DNA from: Parvularculaceae bacterium
Lineage (GTDB): Bacteria > Pseudomonadota > Alphaproteobacteria > Caulobacterales > Parvularculaceae
NCBI GenBank assembly: GCA_028284065.1
Contig: JANQSJ010000010.1
Location: 62,001 to 126,000, forward strand
DNA: 64,000 bases
Direction of reading: 5' to 3'
Positions 18,317-27,508 of this stretch are shown here, piece by piece (positions within the stretch are counted from its first letter, which is position 1; each line of letters starts with the position of its first letter). Made by a program: the position numbers and the translations under genes. Below the pieces are notes generated by a model that was not told where the DNA came from, made no database searches, and worked only from the letters and a program-made list of their open reading frames with translations.

Positions 18317-18422
18317 GATAATCAGACGCTCATTACCCCACAACGATGTGGTGCAGGCTCCTTGTCTGTAGTGTATAGAGCCCGAACCTGCCATTGCGTC
18401 GGTCAGCCCTCGTCTGATTATC
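18317..18422. repeat. 12-bp perfect inverted repeat with 82-base spacer
   Basis: GATAATCAGACG at 18317-18328 is repeated exactly in inverted orientation at 18411-18422, between the convergent sulfotransferase and nhaA genes. The spacer contains no reading frame of note but has smaller hairpin-forming parts (CACAACGATGTGGTG). It could be a shared terminator structure, a small RNA or a short mobile remnant. Confidence 0.45.
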
Positions 18423-18460
18423 CGAACACGGTGGAAGTTGCCCGCTTACTCAAACGGGCT

Positions 18461-19840
18461 CTAAGACCGGCTATCACCTGCCGCGGCGTTCGCCGTCTGC
18501 GCGCCGCCTTCGGCCGATAGCGGATGCGGCGTATCCGCCGCATCGTCGCCCATAGTTGACGTATCGCCAGCGGACGCCGGACCGGCGTCGCTCTTCCAGC
18601 CGGCGAACGCTTTATCAAAGACGCCGGTCGGGTCCACCAGAAGAAGCGCCCCGGCGCATCCGGCGAACAAGGATCCGAGGATGACTCCGGCGCGGATTTG
18701 ATTGATCTGTTCCGGGTCGTCGAAGGCAAGGCCGCCGATAAAGAGGCTCATGGTGAAGCCTACCCCCGTGAGCCAACCGGCCCCGGTGAGGCCGCGCCAT
18801 GACACGTCGTCAGGGAGCTGCGCGAAGTTCAATCGCACAGCCAGGACCGACATCAACAGAACCCCGATCGGCTTGCCGACGAATAGGCCGAGCATGATGC
18901 CGAGCGGCATCGGCGCAAACACAGTCGACAGGTCCATATCAAAGAATGAGACGCCGGCGTTCGCGAACGCGAATACCGGCAGGATGGCGAACGCCGCCCA
19001 TTTGTGCAGGGCCTTTTCCGTCACATGGAGAGGCGATTTCTCGTCGGGCGTTCGCCCTTCAATTGGTATGCAGAACGCCGCCAGGACGCCGGCGAGCGTT
19101 GCGTGAACGCCCGACTTTAACACGCAGGCCCACATAAAGATCGTAACGAGCACGTAGGGCGTCATCGACTTAACGCCCGCTCGATTGATGACAACGAGAA
19201 GCGCAAACGCCAGCGCCGCCCAGACGAGCGACGTGACTGTCAGATTCGCCGTATAGAAGAGCGCGATGATGATGATCGCCCCAAGGTCGTCGATGATCGC
19301 GACCGCGAGCAGAAAAACCTTCAGCGCGGGCGGCGCCCGCGTACCGATGAGCGCAAGAATGCCAAGCGCGAACGCGATATCGGTGGCGGCTGGTATCGCC
19401 CACCCTCTGAGCACGGACGGATCGCCGCTCGCCATCAGAACGTAAACCAGCGCAGGCGCGACCATCCCGCCAATGGCGGCGAAAACGGGCAATGCCGCCT
19501 TGTTCCATTCGGAGAGTTCGCCTTCCAGTATCTCCCGTTTCACCTCAAGGCCGATGAGGAAGAAGAATATCGCCATCAGGCCGTCATTGATCCACAGAAC
19601 CAGCGGTTTGTTGATCTCAAACGCGCCGACGCCGACGACCATCGGCGTCTCAAGGAGAGAGGCGTAGCCGCCGGCAAGCGGCGTATTGGAGACGATCATC
19701 GCCAGGAGCGCGGCGCCCGCCAGAAGCAACCCGCCGGCGGATTCCATCTTGATGAAATCGTTGAGGGCGTCGGTGAACTTTATGCCGAACAAGACCGGGC
19801 TCTTGCCGGCCGCATTCTGATCGCTGTGGTCTGACATCAC
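18461..19840 (-). CDS. nhaA: Na+/H+ antiporter NhaA
   Basis: The protein has 459 residues with the twelve-helix NhaA arrangement. Recognisable signatures are FFFLIGLEVKREILEGEL near residue 90, PAATDIAFALGIL (the aspartate of helix IV) and VAIIDDLGAIIIIALFY (the two adjacent aspartates of helix V that bind Na+ or H+). NhaA exports Na+ in exchange for two H+ in the inner membrane, giving salt and alkali tolerance, which fits a marine or saline habitat. The C-terminus has an unusual polar Ala/Asp/Ser-rich tail of about 50 residues beyond the last helix. It is transcribed alone, away from the flagellar genes. Confidence 0.96.
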   Translation of the reverse strand: MMSDHSDQNAAGKSPVLFGIKFTDALNDFIKMESAGGLLLAGAALLAMIVSNTPLAGGYASLLETPMVVGVGAFEINKPLVLWINDGLMAIFFFLIGLEVKREILEGELSEWNKAALPVFAAIGGMVAPALVYVLMASGDPSVLRGWAIPAATDIAFALGILALIGTRAPPALKVFLLAVAIIDDLGAIIIIALFYTANLTVTSLVWAALAFALLVVINRAGVKSMTPYVLVTIFMWACVLKSGVHATLAGVLAAFCIPIEGRTPDEKSPLHVTEKALHKWAAFAILPVFAFANAGVSFFDMDLSTVFAPMPLGIMLGLFVGKPIGVLLMSVLAVRLNFAQLPDDVSWRGLTGAGWLTGVGFTMSLFIGGLAFDDPEQINQIRAGVILGSLFAGCAGALLLVDPTGVFDKAFAGWKSDAGPASAGDTSTMGDDAADTPHPLSAEGGAQTANAAAGDSRS

Positions 19841-20217
19841 ATCCTCGCCGATCCTAAATCTCTAGGGGCCCTCGTTCCGCAATGCGGGCAACGTCCGGAT
19901 CACTGGGACCTAGCCAAGCCAAAACCGCCGACGCGGCGTTACCCGGCGGCTCCAGTTTGAGACGCGCCATGTCGCGGGCAAGTTACGCAACGGCGGTCGA
20001 CGTTCAAGCCTGATATCAAGAAAATCGCGAAAATCTCGAACAGTCTTTCCTATCCGAGCAATGCTTCCACGTGCATTATTCGATTTTGACGCCGCTCACG
20101 CCTTTTCGCGCGCTCGCGCGAAATGAGGGGAAGACGGCGCTCGGAACGTAGCTGAGACGAGGAGGTCGAAGCGCTGCGTCTTTCAATGGAAGCGGCAGGA
20201 CCGACGGGGCGCGTCGG
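19841..20217. other. Intergenic region between nhaA start and flgI end
   Basis: About 377 bases without a gene. The nhaA promoter should lie at the left part. A near-perfect palindrome, TTTCGCGCGCTCGCGCGAAA, at 20104-20123 lies downstream of flgI and may end that transcript, although no long T-tract follows on the minus strand. Confidence 0.5.
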
Positions 20218-21351
20218 CTATTGGACAATAAGCTCCGCGTGGAGCGCACCGGCCGCCTTTATTGTCTTCAGTATATCAATCATCTCGCGAGGGCTGACGC
20301 CGAGGGCATTGAGTCCCGAGACAAGCTCCGAAAGCGTCACGTTCGGCTCCACAAGCGCAAGGCGCGCATCCCGGCGCTCATCAACATTGACCTCCGTACG
20401 CGGCACGACGATCGCTTCTCCCCCGCGGGTGAACGGATTGGGCTGTGAGACCGCCGGGCGTTCGACAATGCTGATAGACAGATTGCCCTGAGCGATCGCA
20501 ACGCGGGCGACGCGCACGTCGGCGCCGAGAACAATTGTGCCGGAACGCTGATCAACGACGACCTTCGCAGGCTGCGCCGGGTCGATGGCGACGTTTTCCA
20601 CAAGGCTGATGAGATGCGCAGGCGAGCGGTCGGACTTGGTAAGGTCAAGCTCCAGCGTGCCGGCGTCCATGAGGCGCGCCATCTGGCCGCCGAGCGCTTC
20701 GTTGACGGCGAGCTCCATGCGGGCCGCAGTCGTGAAGTCCGGCGCGCGTAGCGCAAGGCGCAGGCTCTTCATGGCCTGGAAGTCGAATTCGATTTCCCGC
20801 TCAACCCGGGCGCCCGACGGCACGACCCCGACCGTCGGCACGCCGCTCGTGACGGCGGCTGCATCGCCCTCCGCCTCAAAGCCGCTGGCGATCACAGCCC
20901 CTTGCGCCACGGCGTAGATGTCGCCGTCCGCGGCGTTAAGGGGCGTCATGATGAGCGTGCCGCCGGAGAGGCTGCGCGCATCGCCGATCGCGGAGACGGT
21001 GACGTCGATGGACGAGCCCGTGCGCGCGAATGGCGGCAAGGTCGCGGTAACGATGACGGCGGCGACATTTGCGGGGCGAAAATCTTCGCCCTGAACGTTC
21101 ACGCCAAGGCGCTCCAGAAGGCTCGCAAGCGCCTGCTCTGTATAGGGCGAGTTACGCACGCCGTCGCCTGTCCCTTCGAGGCCGACCACGAGGCCATAGC
21201 CAACAAGGTCGTTGCCGCGGACGCCTTCGACGTCCACGAGGTCCTTCAGGCGCACGCCGGGCTGCGCCGTTGCTGGCCCGCAGAGCCCAGCGGACGTTGC
21301 GACGAGAACGAAAGCGGCGACGAGACGCTTCAGTTGCAGGAGAACAGTCAA
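20218..21351 (-). CDS. flgI: Flagellar P-ring protein FlgI
   Basis: The 377-residue protein starts with a Sec signal peptide (about residues 1-29, ending ATAQ) as expected for the periplasmic P-ring subunit. The mature N-terminus VRLKDLVDVEGVRGNDLVGY and the block VGLEGTGDGV are diagnostic, and the C-terminal LVSGLNALGVSPREMIDIL is also conserved. FlgI polymerises around the rod in the peptidoglycan layer as a bushing. It is the last gene of a minus-strand run flgE-flgK-flgL-flgI, 12 bases after flgL. The usual chaperone gene flgA and the L-ring gene flgH are not in this window. Confidence 0.97.
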   Translation of the reverse strand: MTVLLQLKRLVAAFVLVATSAGLCGPATAQPGVRLKDLVDVEGVRGNDLVGYGLVVGLEGTGDGVRNSPYTEQALASLLERLGVNVQGEDFRPANVAAVIVTATLPPFARTGSSIDVTVSAIGDARSLSGGTLIMTPLNAADGDIYAVAQGAVIASGFEAEGDAAAVTSGVPTVGVVPSGARVEREIEFDFQAMKSLRLALRAPDFTTAARMELAVNEALGGQMARLMDAGTLELDLTKSDRSPAHLISLVENVAIDPAQPAKVVVDQRSGTIVLGADVRVARVAIAQGNLSISIVERPAVSQPNPFTRGGEAIVVPRTEVNVDERRDARLALVEPNVTLSELVSGLNALGVSPREMIDILKTIKAAGALHAELIVQ

Positions 21352-21363
21352 GAGCAGACCACG

Positions 21364-22371
21364 CTATCGAATGAAGTTAGTGAAATTGAGCGCCGACAGC
21401 CTCGCCGTCACCGTATACGTCGTTTGCAGGAGGGCCTCGAGTTCCTGCGCGCGGCTGGCGGCGTCGAACGGATCTCGGCCGGTCATCGCGTTGTAGGTCT
21501 CGTTCATGACCGCCTGTTCGGCATTGATGCGCGCCTGCGCGGTTTCGATACGCTGTTCGGCGAGGCCGACCGAGGCGATGGTCACGGCCGTTCCTTCAAG
21601 ACCGCCGGACATGTAAGCGCCGGCTTCAGCGATCACGGCATTGCGTTCTTCGGTTTCAAGCCCGAGGTCGTTCGCAAGCGCCGCAGTGGCGAGGCCGCGA
21701 ATGACGTCGCGGAAAGCCTCGCTGTCCGCGCGGCGTTCGATCTGGACACGGTCTCCGTCACTAAGCTCGACTGACGGCAGATCCCCCGTCCCGCCGAGAT
21801 AAGTGTCGGTTTCGAACCCGCCGCCTGGGGCGAAGTAAGCGTCGAGGGCGGTCGTCACTTCCGCCGCCGTCGTCGCGCCCGCCACGGCCGCCGAAATGGA
21901 GGCCAATATGTCTTCGCTGCTGGCGACCGGCGGCCGATCGACGGCGTCGCCCCCGAAAAGATATCGACTCCCATAGCGGACGTTCAGCGCCGAGACCACC
22001 TGGTCGATCGAACTTCGCGCCTCGTCGGCGTTCAGGTTGAGCGCTCGCTCGTCTTCCCGGCCGACAGCTGCGGAGAGATCCTCAGGCAACGACCCAATCG
22101 ATTGAAGGACGATGTCGAGGCTGTTCTGAACGACCTCCGCCCGGCCGAGACCAAGGGCGAAAGACGACTTGCGGACCTCCATCTGGTCAATCTGACGGCG
22201 GACGAGATGCGCGTCTCCCAACTGGCCATTGAGATTGCGCGTTGCTTCGGCCTTCGACAGGCGGCCGGTGGTAAGCTCCTGGAACGCGTCGGCGACGCCG
22301 CGCTTCAATTCCGCGCCGCGATCGCGCAGCGCCGAAAACTTCAGAACGTCGGGGAATGTTGAGACCTGCAT
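21364..22371 (-). CDS. flgL: Flagellar hook-associated protein FlgL (HAP3)
   Basis: The 335-residue protein belongs to the flagellin/FlgL superfamily, with coiled N- and C-terminal ends and a variable centre. The N-terminal part has the LTTGRLSKAEATRN region; the middle ALNVRYGSRYLFGGDAVDRPP matches FlgL proteins, and the C-terminal heptad-rich part ends LLQTTYTVTARLSALNF. FlgL joins the hook to the filament together with FlgK. The gene follows flgK by only three bases and precedes flgI by 12, so all three are in one operon. It could be confused with a flagellin, but the position after flgK supports FlgL. Confidence 0.93.
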   Translation of the reverse strand: MQVSTFPDVLKFSALRDRGAELKRGVADAFQELTTGRLSKAEATRNLNGQLGDAHLVRRQIDQMEVRKSSFALGLGRAEVVQNSLDIVLQSIGSLPEDLSAAVGREDERALNLNADEARSSIDQVVSALNVRYGSRYLFGGDAVDRPPVASSEDILASISAAVAGATTAAEVTTALDAYFAPGGGFETDTYLGGTGDLPSVELSDGDRVQIERRADSEAFRDVIRGLATAALANDLGLETEERNAVIAEAGAYMSGGLEGTAVTIASVGLAEQRIETAQARINAEQAVMNETYNAMTGRDPFDAASRAQELEALLQTTYTVTARLSALNFTNFIR

Positions 22372-22374
22372 CTC

Positions 22375-23835
22375 CTAGATCTCCAATAGTCGGGCCAGCA
22401 TGCGATCGACGACCTCGATCACGCGGGCGTTCGCCTGATAGGCCTGTTCGATCCGCAACAGGTTTTGCAGTTCAAAATCGGTGTCGACGCCTGTCACCTG
22501 CTGTTCAGCTTCAACGAGGCCGCTCGTGCGCGCCTGCGACGTCGCGGCGAGGCGCTCCGCGGAAAGCGACGCGGTGGCGCGAAGCGACGAGAAGTCCGCC
22601 GCCGCGTCGACAAGCGATACGGCGCCCGCAAATCCGGGCCCGTCAATTGCGCGGCGTTCGCGTATCCCGTCGAGGACGGATGAGACGACCGAGGAGTTCC
22701 CTGCCGGGCCCTCGACCGTAGCGCCGACGCCATCGCGCAAGCGATAAAGCTCCCCGCCCGCGGCCGGATCGACGAGATCGTTGACCGCAATCCGCCCGGC
22801 AAGACCCGGCGCAGGCGCCACGTCCAGCGCGCCGCCCGCATCGGTGAAGAGGCCTGGCTGAGTCCCGTCAAGACTTGTGTCATTCGCCGGGTCTGAAAAA
22901 CGCCGGATAAGATCCTCGGCGAGCGCGTCGAGCTGATTGGAATATTCCGTACCAATCTCATCGCGGATTTTGAACTGCGCCGCGAGCGACCCTGAGTCAG
23001 GCCGTAATGGCCCACTGGATGTCGGCGTAATGTCGGAGCCGGCGACTGTCAGGCCGGACAGATCTCCATCCTCATATGTCTCGCCAGCGCCAATGAAGTC
23101 GGTTTGCGTGAATTCGACCTCAAGCGGCGAGCCTGACAGAAGGAAGACGCCCTGTGTCGTCACGAGGCCGATCTCGCCATCCTGCCCTTGCGTTTCGCGG
23201 ATCGGAATGATGCTCGATACGCGATCGACGAGCCGCTGGCGTTGATCCTCAAGCGCGGCGGTATCCTGGCCGCCCACCCGCGAGGTGCGGATCTGGGCGT
23301 TCAACACGTCAATCTCCGCCAACGCCTCGTTCACTTCATTGACCTGGCGAGAGATTTCCTGGTCGGCGCGGAGGCGAAGCTGCGACGCCTCGGTCGACAG
23401 TTGTTGAAAATCGCGAGCGACCCGCTTGGCCGCATCGAGCGTATTGCTCTGCTGCGTCGTCGATTCCGGCGTTTCGCGCAGAGTCGAGAACGCAGATTCC
23501 AGATTCTCTATCGATTTGAAGAAAGAGAAGTCGTCGTCCGGTCCGCCGAGCGCATCTGAGAGCCGCGTTTGCGCCGCGGACAACGCATCGTCGCGCGCGC
23601 TGTCGCCTTCAGCCAGACGACGGCTCGCGGTGAGCGCACGGTCTTCGGACCGCGTGACGCCCAGAACCTGAACGCCGGCCCCGGCGCCAGCGACGGTCAG
23701 TTCGCCCGTCTCCACCTGGCGGCGGACATAGCCGGGCGTCTGCGCGTTCGAGACGTTGCTTGAGACGACGCTGGCGCGCCGCGACGTGGCGGCGAGGCCG
23801 CTGCCCGCGATCGTAAGCGCCTGGGAAATACTCAT
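22375..23835 (-). CDS. flgK: Flagellar hook-associated protein FlgK (HAP1)
   Basis: The 486-residue protein begins with the flagellar rod/hook N-terminal signature (LTIAGSGLAATSRRASVVSSNVSNAQTPGY), continues through a long helical region, and ends with the C-terminal signature EQQVTGVDTDFELQNLL followed by EQAYQANARVIEVVDRML. FlgK forms the first junction zone between hook and filament. Its length is normal for alphaproteobacteria. It sits between flgE and flgL on the minus strand in the common order. Confidence 0.96.
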   Translation of the reverse strand: MSISQALTIAGSGLAATSRRASVVSSNVSNAQTPGYVRRQVETGELTVAGAGAGVQVLGVTRSEDRALTASRRLAEGDSARDDALSAAQTRLSDALGGPDDDFSFFKSIENLESAFSTLRETPESTTQQSNTLDAAKRVARDFQQLSTEASQLRLRADQEISRQVNEVNEALAEIDVLNAQIRTSRVGGQDTAALEDQRQRLVDRVSSIIPIRETQGQDGEIGLVTTQGVFLLSGSPLEVEFTQTDFIGAGETYEDGDLSGLTVAGSDITPTSSGPLRPDSGSLAAQFKIRDEIGTEYSNQLDALAEDLIRRFSDPANDTSLDGTQPGLFTDAGGALDVAPAPGLAGRIAVNDLVDPAAGGELYRLRDGVGATVEGPAGNSSVVSSVLDGIRERRAIDGPGFAGAVSLVDAAADFSSLRATASLSAERLAATSQARTSGLVEAEQQVTGVDTDFELQNLLRIEQAYQANARVIEVVDRMLARLLEI

Positions 23836-23870
23836 GACATCAGTTCGCGCGTCTTTCTACCGCGCCTCTC

Positions 23871-25181
23871 CTATCGCTTCAGGTTGGTCGTCTCCTCGAG
23901 GATTTCATCCACAGTCTGAATAATTCTTGCGTTCGAGGAATAGGCGCGCTGCGTTTCGATAAGCGCGGTCAGCTCGGCGGCGACTTCCGTCGTGGAACCC
24001 TCAAGAGCGAAACCGATGGTGGTTCCCGCAGCGCCTTCGCCGGCGATATTATAGAATACGTCGCCGGAGTTCTGCGACACCTGATAGGCTTGGCCGCCCA
24101 CGGCCGCGAGACCGTTCACATTCGGAACCATGCCCACCGGGATCTGAAAGATCGGCTTGCGAAAACCGTTGTTAAACACGGCTTCCAGAACGCCATTCGC
24201 ACCTATCTCGACATTCGTCAGATCGCCAACTGAAGAGCCGTTCTTGCTGATGCCGAGCGGCGAAAAACTGGCGGCTAGCTGAGTAATGTTGGAAGAACCG
24301 TCTTCCAATCCGATATCGAGGGTGATCGGACCCCGCTGCACGCCCGCCACGGTGACAAGGCCCGTCGCCGCATCATAGGCGGCGCCGGTTCCGCTGGTGA
24401 CGGTCTGAAGCGTACCGGGGTTTGTTACGTCATCGCGGAACATAACTGTGAACTCGCCGATCGCCACGTCAGGCGTCGGCGATGCGCCATCAAAAACCTC
24501 CACGGTCCATTCATTGGCAGCCCCGCCGCCCGAAATCGTCGGCGTAAAGGAAACGGTTAGAACCTGGGGACGGCCTACATTGTCGAAATACTCGATTGGC
24601 GCATCAAATGACTCAAGCGGAGCGCCAGCCTGGGCCGACGTCGCAGGCAAATTGACGCCGAGTTCGATGTTCGTTGTCGGGCTTGAGTCCAACGTCGTGG
24701 TGCGGATGTTCACCGGAACAAGCCCTGTGCCGCTATCCTGGGCGCCGCGAATGACGTTGCCGTCGCCATCGATTGGCCAACCCATCAGGTATTGATCGGA
24801 CTGAGTGCGCAAGTTTCCGCTTTCATCGGGTCGAAAAGAGCCGGTCGTGACAAGTAACTCATCGCGTGCGCCAGGCGCCGCGGACAGGCCGTTAAAGTTT
24901 GTGACAGGCAGAAACCCCTCGCCCGCGACGGAGATGTCGGTCGAGTTCCCCGTCGCCTGTAGAGGTCCTTCTTCAGCCACAAAACGCGTCGTGGTCGCGC
25001 GCACGCCGCCGGCCGTGAACGCGCCCGTGCCCGACTGGAGAACCATGGAGTTAAATTCCGTGTCGACGCGTTTGTAGCCAGGCGTCGCGGAATTCGCGAT
25101 GTTCTCTGAAATCGTCGCGAGTTTGGTGGCGTTCACCGCCAACCCCATCACGCCCGCATTCAGCGACGAAGAAATACCCAT
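23871..25181 (-). CDS. flgE: Flagellar hook protein FlgE
   Basis: The protein has 436 residues. The N-terminal rod-type motif (ATKLATISENIANSATPGYKR, about residues 18-38), the FlgE core block ISVAGEGFLPVTNF near residue 85 and the C-terminal AELTALIETQRAYSSNARII identify it. FlgE builds the flexible hook. It is the first of four adjacent hook and ring genes on the minus strand, and about 95 bases separate it from motB upstream. An internal Gly/Thr/Asn-rich middle domain varies strongly between species and explains the longer length. Confidence 0.95.
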   Translation of the reverse strand: MGISSSLNAGVMGLAVNATKLATISENIANSATPGYKRVDTEFNSMVLQSGTGAFTAGGVRATTTRFVAEEGPLQATGNSTDISVAGEGFLPVTNFNGLSAAPGARDELLVTTGSFRPDESGNLRTQSDQYLMGWPIDGDGNVIRGAQDSGTGLVPVNIRTTTLDSSPTTNIELGVNLPATSAQAGAPLESFDAPIEYFDNVGRPQVLTVSFTPTISGGGAANEWTVEVFDGASPTPDVAIGEFTVMFRDDVTNPGTLQTVTSGTGAAYDAATGLVTVAGVQRGPITLDIGLEDGSSNITQLAASFSPLGISKNGSSVGDLTNVEIGANGVLEAVFNNGFRKPIFQIPVGMVPNVNGLAAVGGQAYQVSQNSGDVFYNIAGEGAAGTTIGFALEGSTTEVAAELTALIETQRAYSSNARIIQTVDEILEETTNLKR

Positions 25182-25276
25182 TGATCCACCTCACGACACT
25201 TATTTATCGATCCCGAGGCAGTTCCATAATATTCAAAGACTTAAAAACTCGCTAAACATATTCCTCGCAATAAAAA

Positions 25277-26188
25277 TCAATTTCGAAGCAGCGTGATCGA
25301 AATCCGCCGGTTTTGCGGCGCATAAGGATCGTCCACCAACGGCTCGGCGCTCGCCTTGCCGGCGACCTCGACGATCTGTCCCGGCGGCGCGCCGGCGGCG
25401 ACGAGAATGCGGCGGGCCGCGAGCGCGCGATCGCTCGATAGCTCCCAATTCGAGTAACGCCCTGACGCCTTGAAGCCGAACGCATCCGTATGTCCGACAA
25501 TCGCGACGTCGTTCACCACCTGGCCGACGACGTCGGCGACGATTGTCAGCAAACGCTCCAGCCGTCTCGACGCGGCCGCCTGTCCCGGCGCGAACAGCGG
25601 CGCATCCGCCTGGTCAATCAGCTCGATAACGAGGCCTTCCGGCGTTTGCCGCATGACCATGTGCTTGGCGAGTTCCCCGCCGCGCCAGCCTCCCGCCGCC
25701 TCGGCGAGCATCTGCTCGGCCCGTTCAGCGTCTAGATCCGCCTCGCTAGGCCCCCGTGCCGCATCGCGGCCGTCGCTGCCGGTTTCGCCAGCGCCCACCG
25801 CATTCGGACCGGCCATTGCCTCAAAGTCGGCCCCTGCCGCGCCGCCGCGGGCCTCAGCCTCCGGCCCCTCCACAGGCGGCGCCGCCGACCCGCGCACGCC
25901 CTTCGCGCCGCCGGCGCCATCCTGCGCCCGCGTATTGTCGGCGAATATCGAGGATCCAGACAGAAGATCATCGCCGCCGCCGGATATCCGGCTGATTGGA
26001 ATTGACGGATCAAAATAGTCCGCAATGCCCTTTCGCTGATCCTCCGTCGTGGCGTTCAGCAGCCACATCAGCAGAAAGAACGCCATCATCGCAGTGACGA
26101 AATCCGCGTACGCGACCTTCCAGGCGCCGCCATGGTGGCCGCCGCCAGAAATCACTTTCTTGCGCTTGATAATCGTTTCGCCGGTCAT
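25277..26188 (-). CDS. motB: Flagellar stator protein MotB (OmpA-type)
   Basis: From ATG at 26188 the protein has 303 residues; a longer upstream in-frame start (26263) lacks conservation. The N-terminus is a short cytoplasmic Lys-rich part followed by one membrane helix with the proton-binding aspartate in AYADFVTAMMAFFLLMWLL. The middle is an Ala/Gly/Pro-rich, low-complexity linker (about residues 85-175). The C-terminal OmpA-like peptidoglycan-binding domain has VAIVGHTDAFGF and DRALAARRIL, followed by NRRISITLL. MotB anchors the stator to the cell wall. Its partner MotA is not in the window. It is divergent from the FliM-like gene. Confidence 0.95.
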   Translation of the reverse strand: MTGETIIKRKKVISGGGHHGGAWKVAYADFVTAMMAFFLLMWLLNATTEDQRKGIADYFDPSIPISRISGGGDDLLSGSSIFADNTRAQDGAGGAKGVRGSAAPPVEGPEAEARGGAAGADFEAMAGPNAVGAGETGSDGRDAARGPSEADLDAERAEQMLAEAAGGWRGGELAKHMVMRQTPEGLVIELIDQADAPLFAPGQAAASRRLERLLTIVADVVGQVVNDVAIVGHTDAFGFKASGRYSNWELSSDRALAARRILVAAGAPPGQIVEVAGKASAEPLVDDPYAPQNRRISITLLRN

Positions 26189-26367
26189 TCCATCCGCACG
26201 CAAATCGCTGGCGCTCGCCCGAAGGCAGACGATTAACCGGCTTGGCCTTTCGTTTGGTTCCAAGGCTTTTAAAAAGTCTAAGCGCCTCCTTTAAGCCTTC
26301 GTAACCAGTTTTCGGCGTATGCCTGCGAGATCAATTGTTTGTGGGATTTAGTCAGGGGCCCCGGGGC

Positions 26368-27312
26368 ATGGCGGAGACTTCGAGCGGCGAGGTTATCAAG
26401 CGGAAAATCCAGGCGGCGGACGGGCGGAAGCCCGATGCAGCGGTCATGGAGTTCGCCGAAAACCTGACATTGCAGATCGCCGAAGCGCTGTTGCTGGAGC
26501 CGAAATTCACGCTCTTGCCTGCGTTCGAGAGTGCGGAAATCACCAGCTATCGCAGCCTGCTGTCGCAGCTTTCGCCTAAATCTCTTTACGCTTACACGAT
26601 TGACGTCCTCTTCCATCTGGAGAACGAACTTGGGTTCTGCTGGATCGAAAAGAGCCTCAGCGGCGAAAGCATCGAGGCGGAGCCGGTCGCCGATTACGAA
26701 CCGACGGCGATTGACGCCCACCTGAGCCGTCCGTTCTTCGAGTGTCTCCTCACCTCGCTTCAGCGCGACCTGCCGAAGAAATACAGGCTGCCCGAAAGCG
26801 CCTATGAAGATGAAATGATGATTGAGCGGGCCGTCGATAACGTGCATTTCGTCGATGAAACGACGAAGGTCGTGGTGCTTAAATACGCGTTCAATCATCA
26901 GGACGGAAGAGTGGGCGGCAACGCCCGCATCGTGCTGCCGCTGTCGATCATTGAGGAAATCGCCCTCACCGCAAGGCCGCATTCGCTTGCCGACGCGCCG
27001 ACCTCGGGGCTCTGGACGCAGCACATGACCGAGGAAACGCTAAACCTTCCGCTTGACGTGACCGCCGTCATCGAAAAGACCAAAATGACTGTCGACGATA
27101 TCGCGCGCCTGTCGCCGGGCGCGATGATTTCGCTGCCGAAGAAAAATCTTGAGCGCGTCATCGTCGCGGTCGAGACGGAGAACGGCGTCAAGCCGCTAAC
27201 CTATGGCCGTCTTGGCCTGAAGAACCAGTCGAAAGCCGTAAAGCTAGGGGCGGAGCCGAAATCGAGCCTCACCGCGCTTGTCGAAGCCGCTTCATACAAC
27301 GCGGAATCATAA
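26368..27312 (+). CDS. FliM-like flagellar motor switch protein
   Basis: From the ATG at 26368 the protein has 314 residues (an upstream in-frame start at 26335 adds eleven). The C-terminal part, about residues 230-305, is a SpoA/FliMN_C domain: LPLDVTAVIEKTKMTVDDI, LSPGAMISLPK and VAVETENGVKPLTYGRLG. The middle part resembles the FliM middle domain only weakly. The CheY-binding N-terminal motif of FliM (EIDALL-type) is not visible. It is therefore a divergent FliM of the alphaproteobacterial kind or another C-ring protein with one SpoA domain. The location beside motB supports a motor role. A FliN-like reading is less likely, since FliN is much shorter. Confidence 0.8.
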   Translation: MAETSSGEVIKRKIQAADGRKPDAAVMEFAENLTLQIAEALLLEPKFTLLPAFESAEITSYRSLLSQLSPKSLYAYTIDVLFHLENELGFCWIEKSLSGESIEAEPVADYEPTAIDAHLSRPFFECLLTSLQRDLPKKYRLPESAYEDEMMIERAVDNVHFVDETTKVVVLKYAFNHQDGRVGGNARIVLPLSIIEEIALTARPHSLADAPTSGLWTQHMTEETLNLPLDVTAVIEKTKMTVDDIARLSPGAMISLPKKNLERVIVAVETENGVKPLTYGRLGLKNQSKAVKLGAEPKSSLTALVEAASYNAES

Positions 27313-27508
27313 TCCCCTTGAAACCCTTCAAGCCGACAATGAAAATGCTCCGCCGGTTCGACAAGGGAAGGCAAGCGTCAGGAAACCGCCAGGTTCCCCT
27401 TGGCAACAATATGAATCAATATTTACCGGTAGCCGGCCACGGATAGAACTCTCTAAACGATTTTGGCGCAGAGTAGTTGCGGTAAACTCTGAATGCGGAC
27501 ATGCGCAC

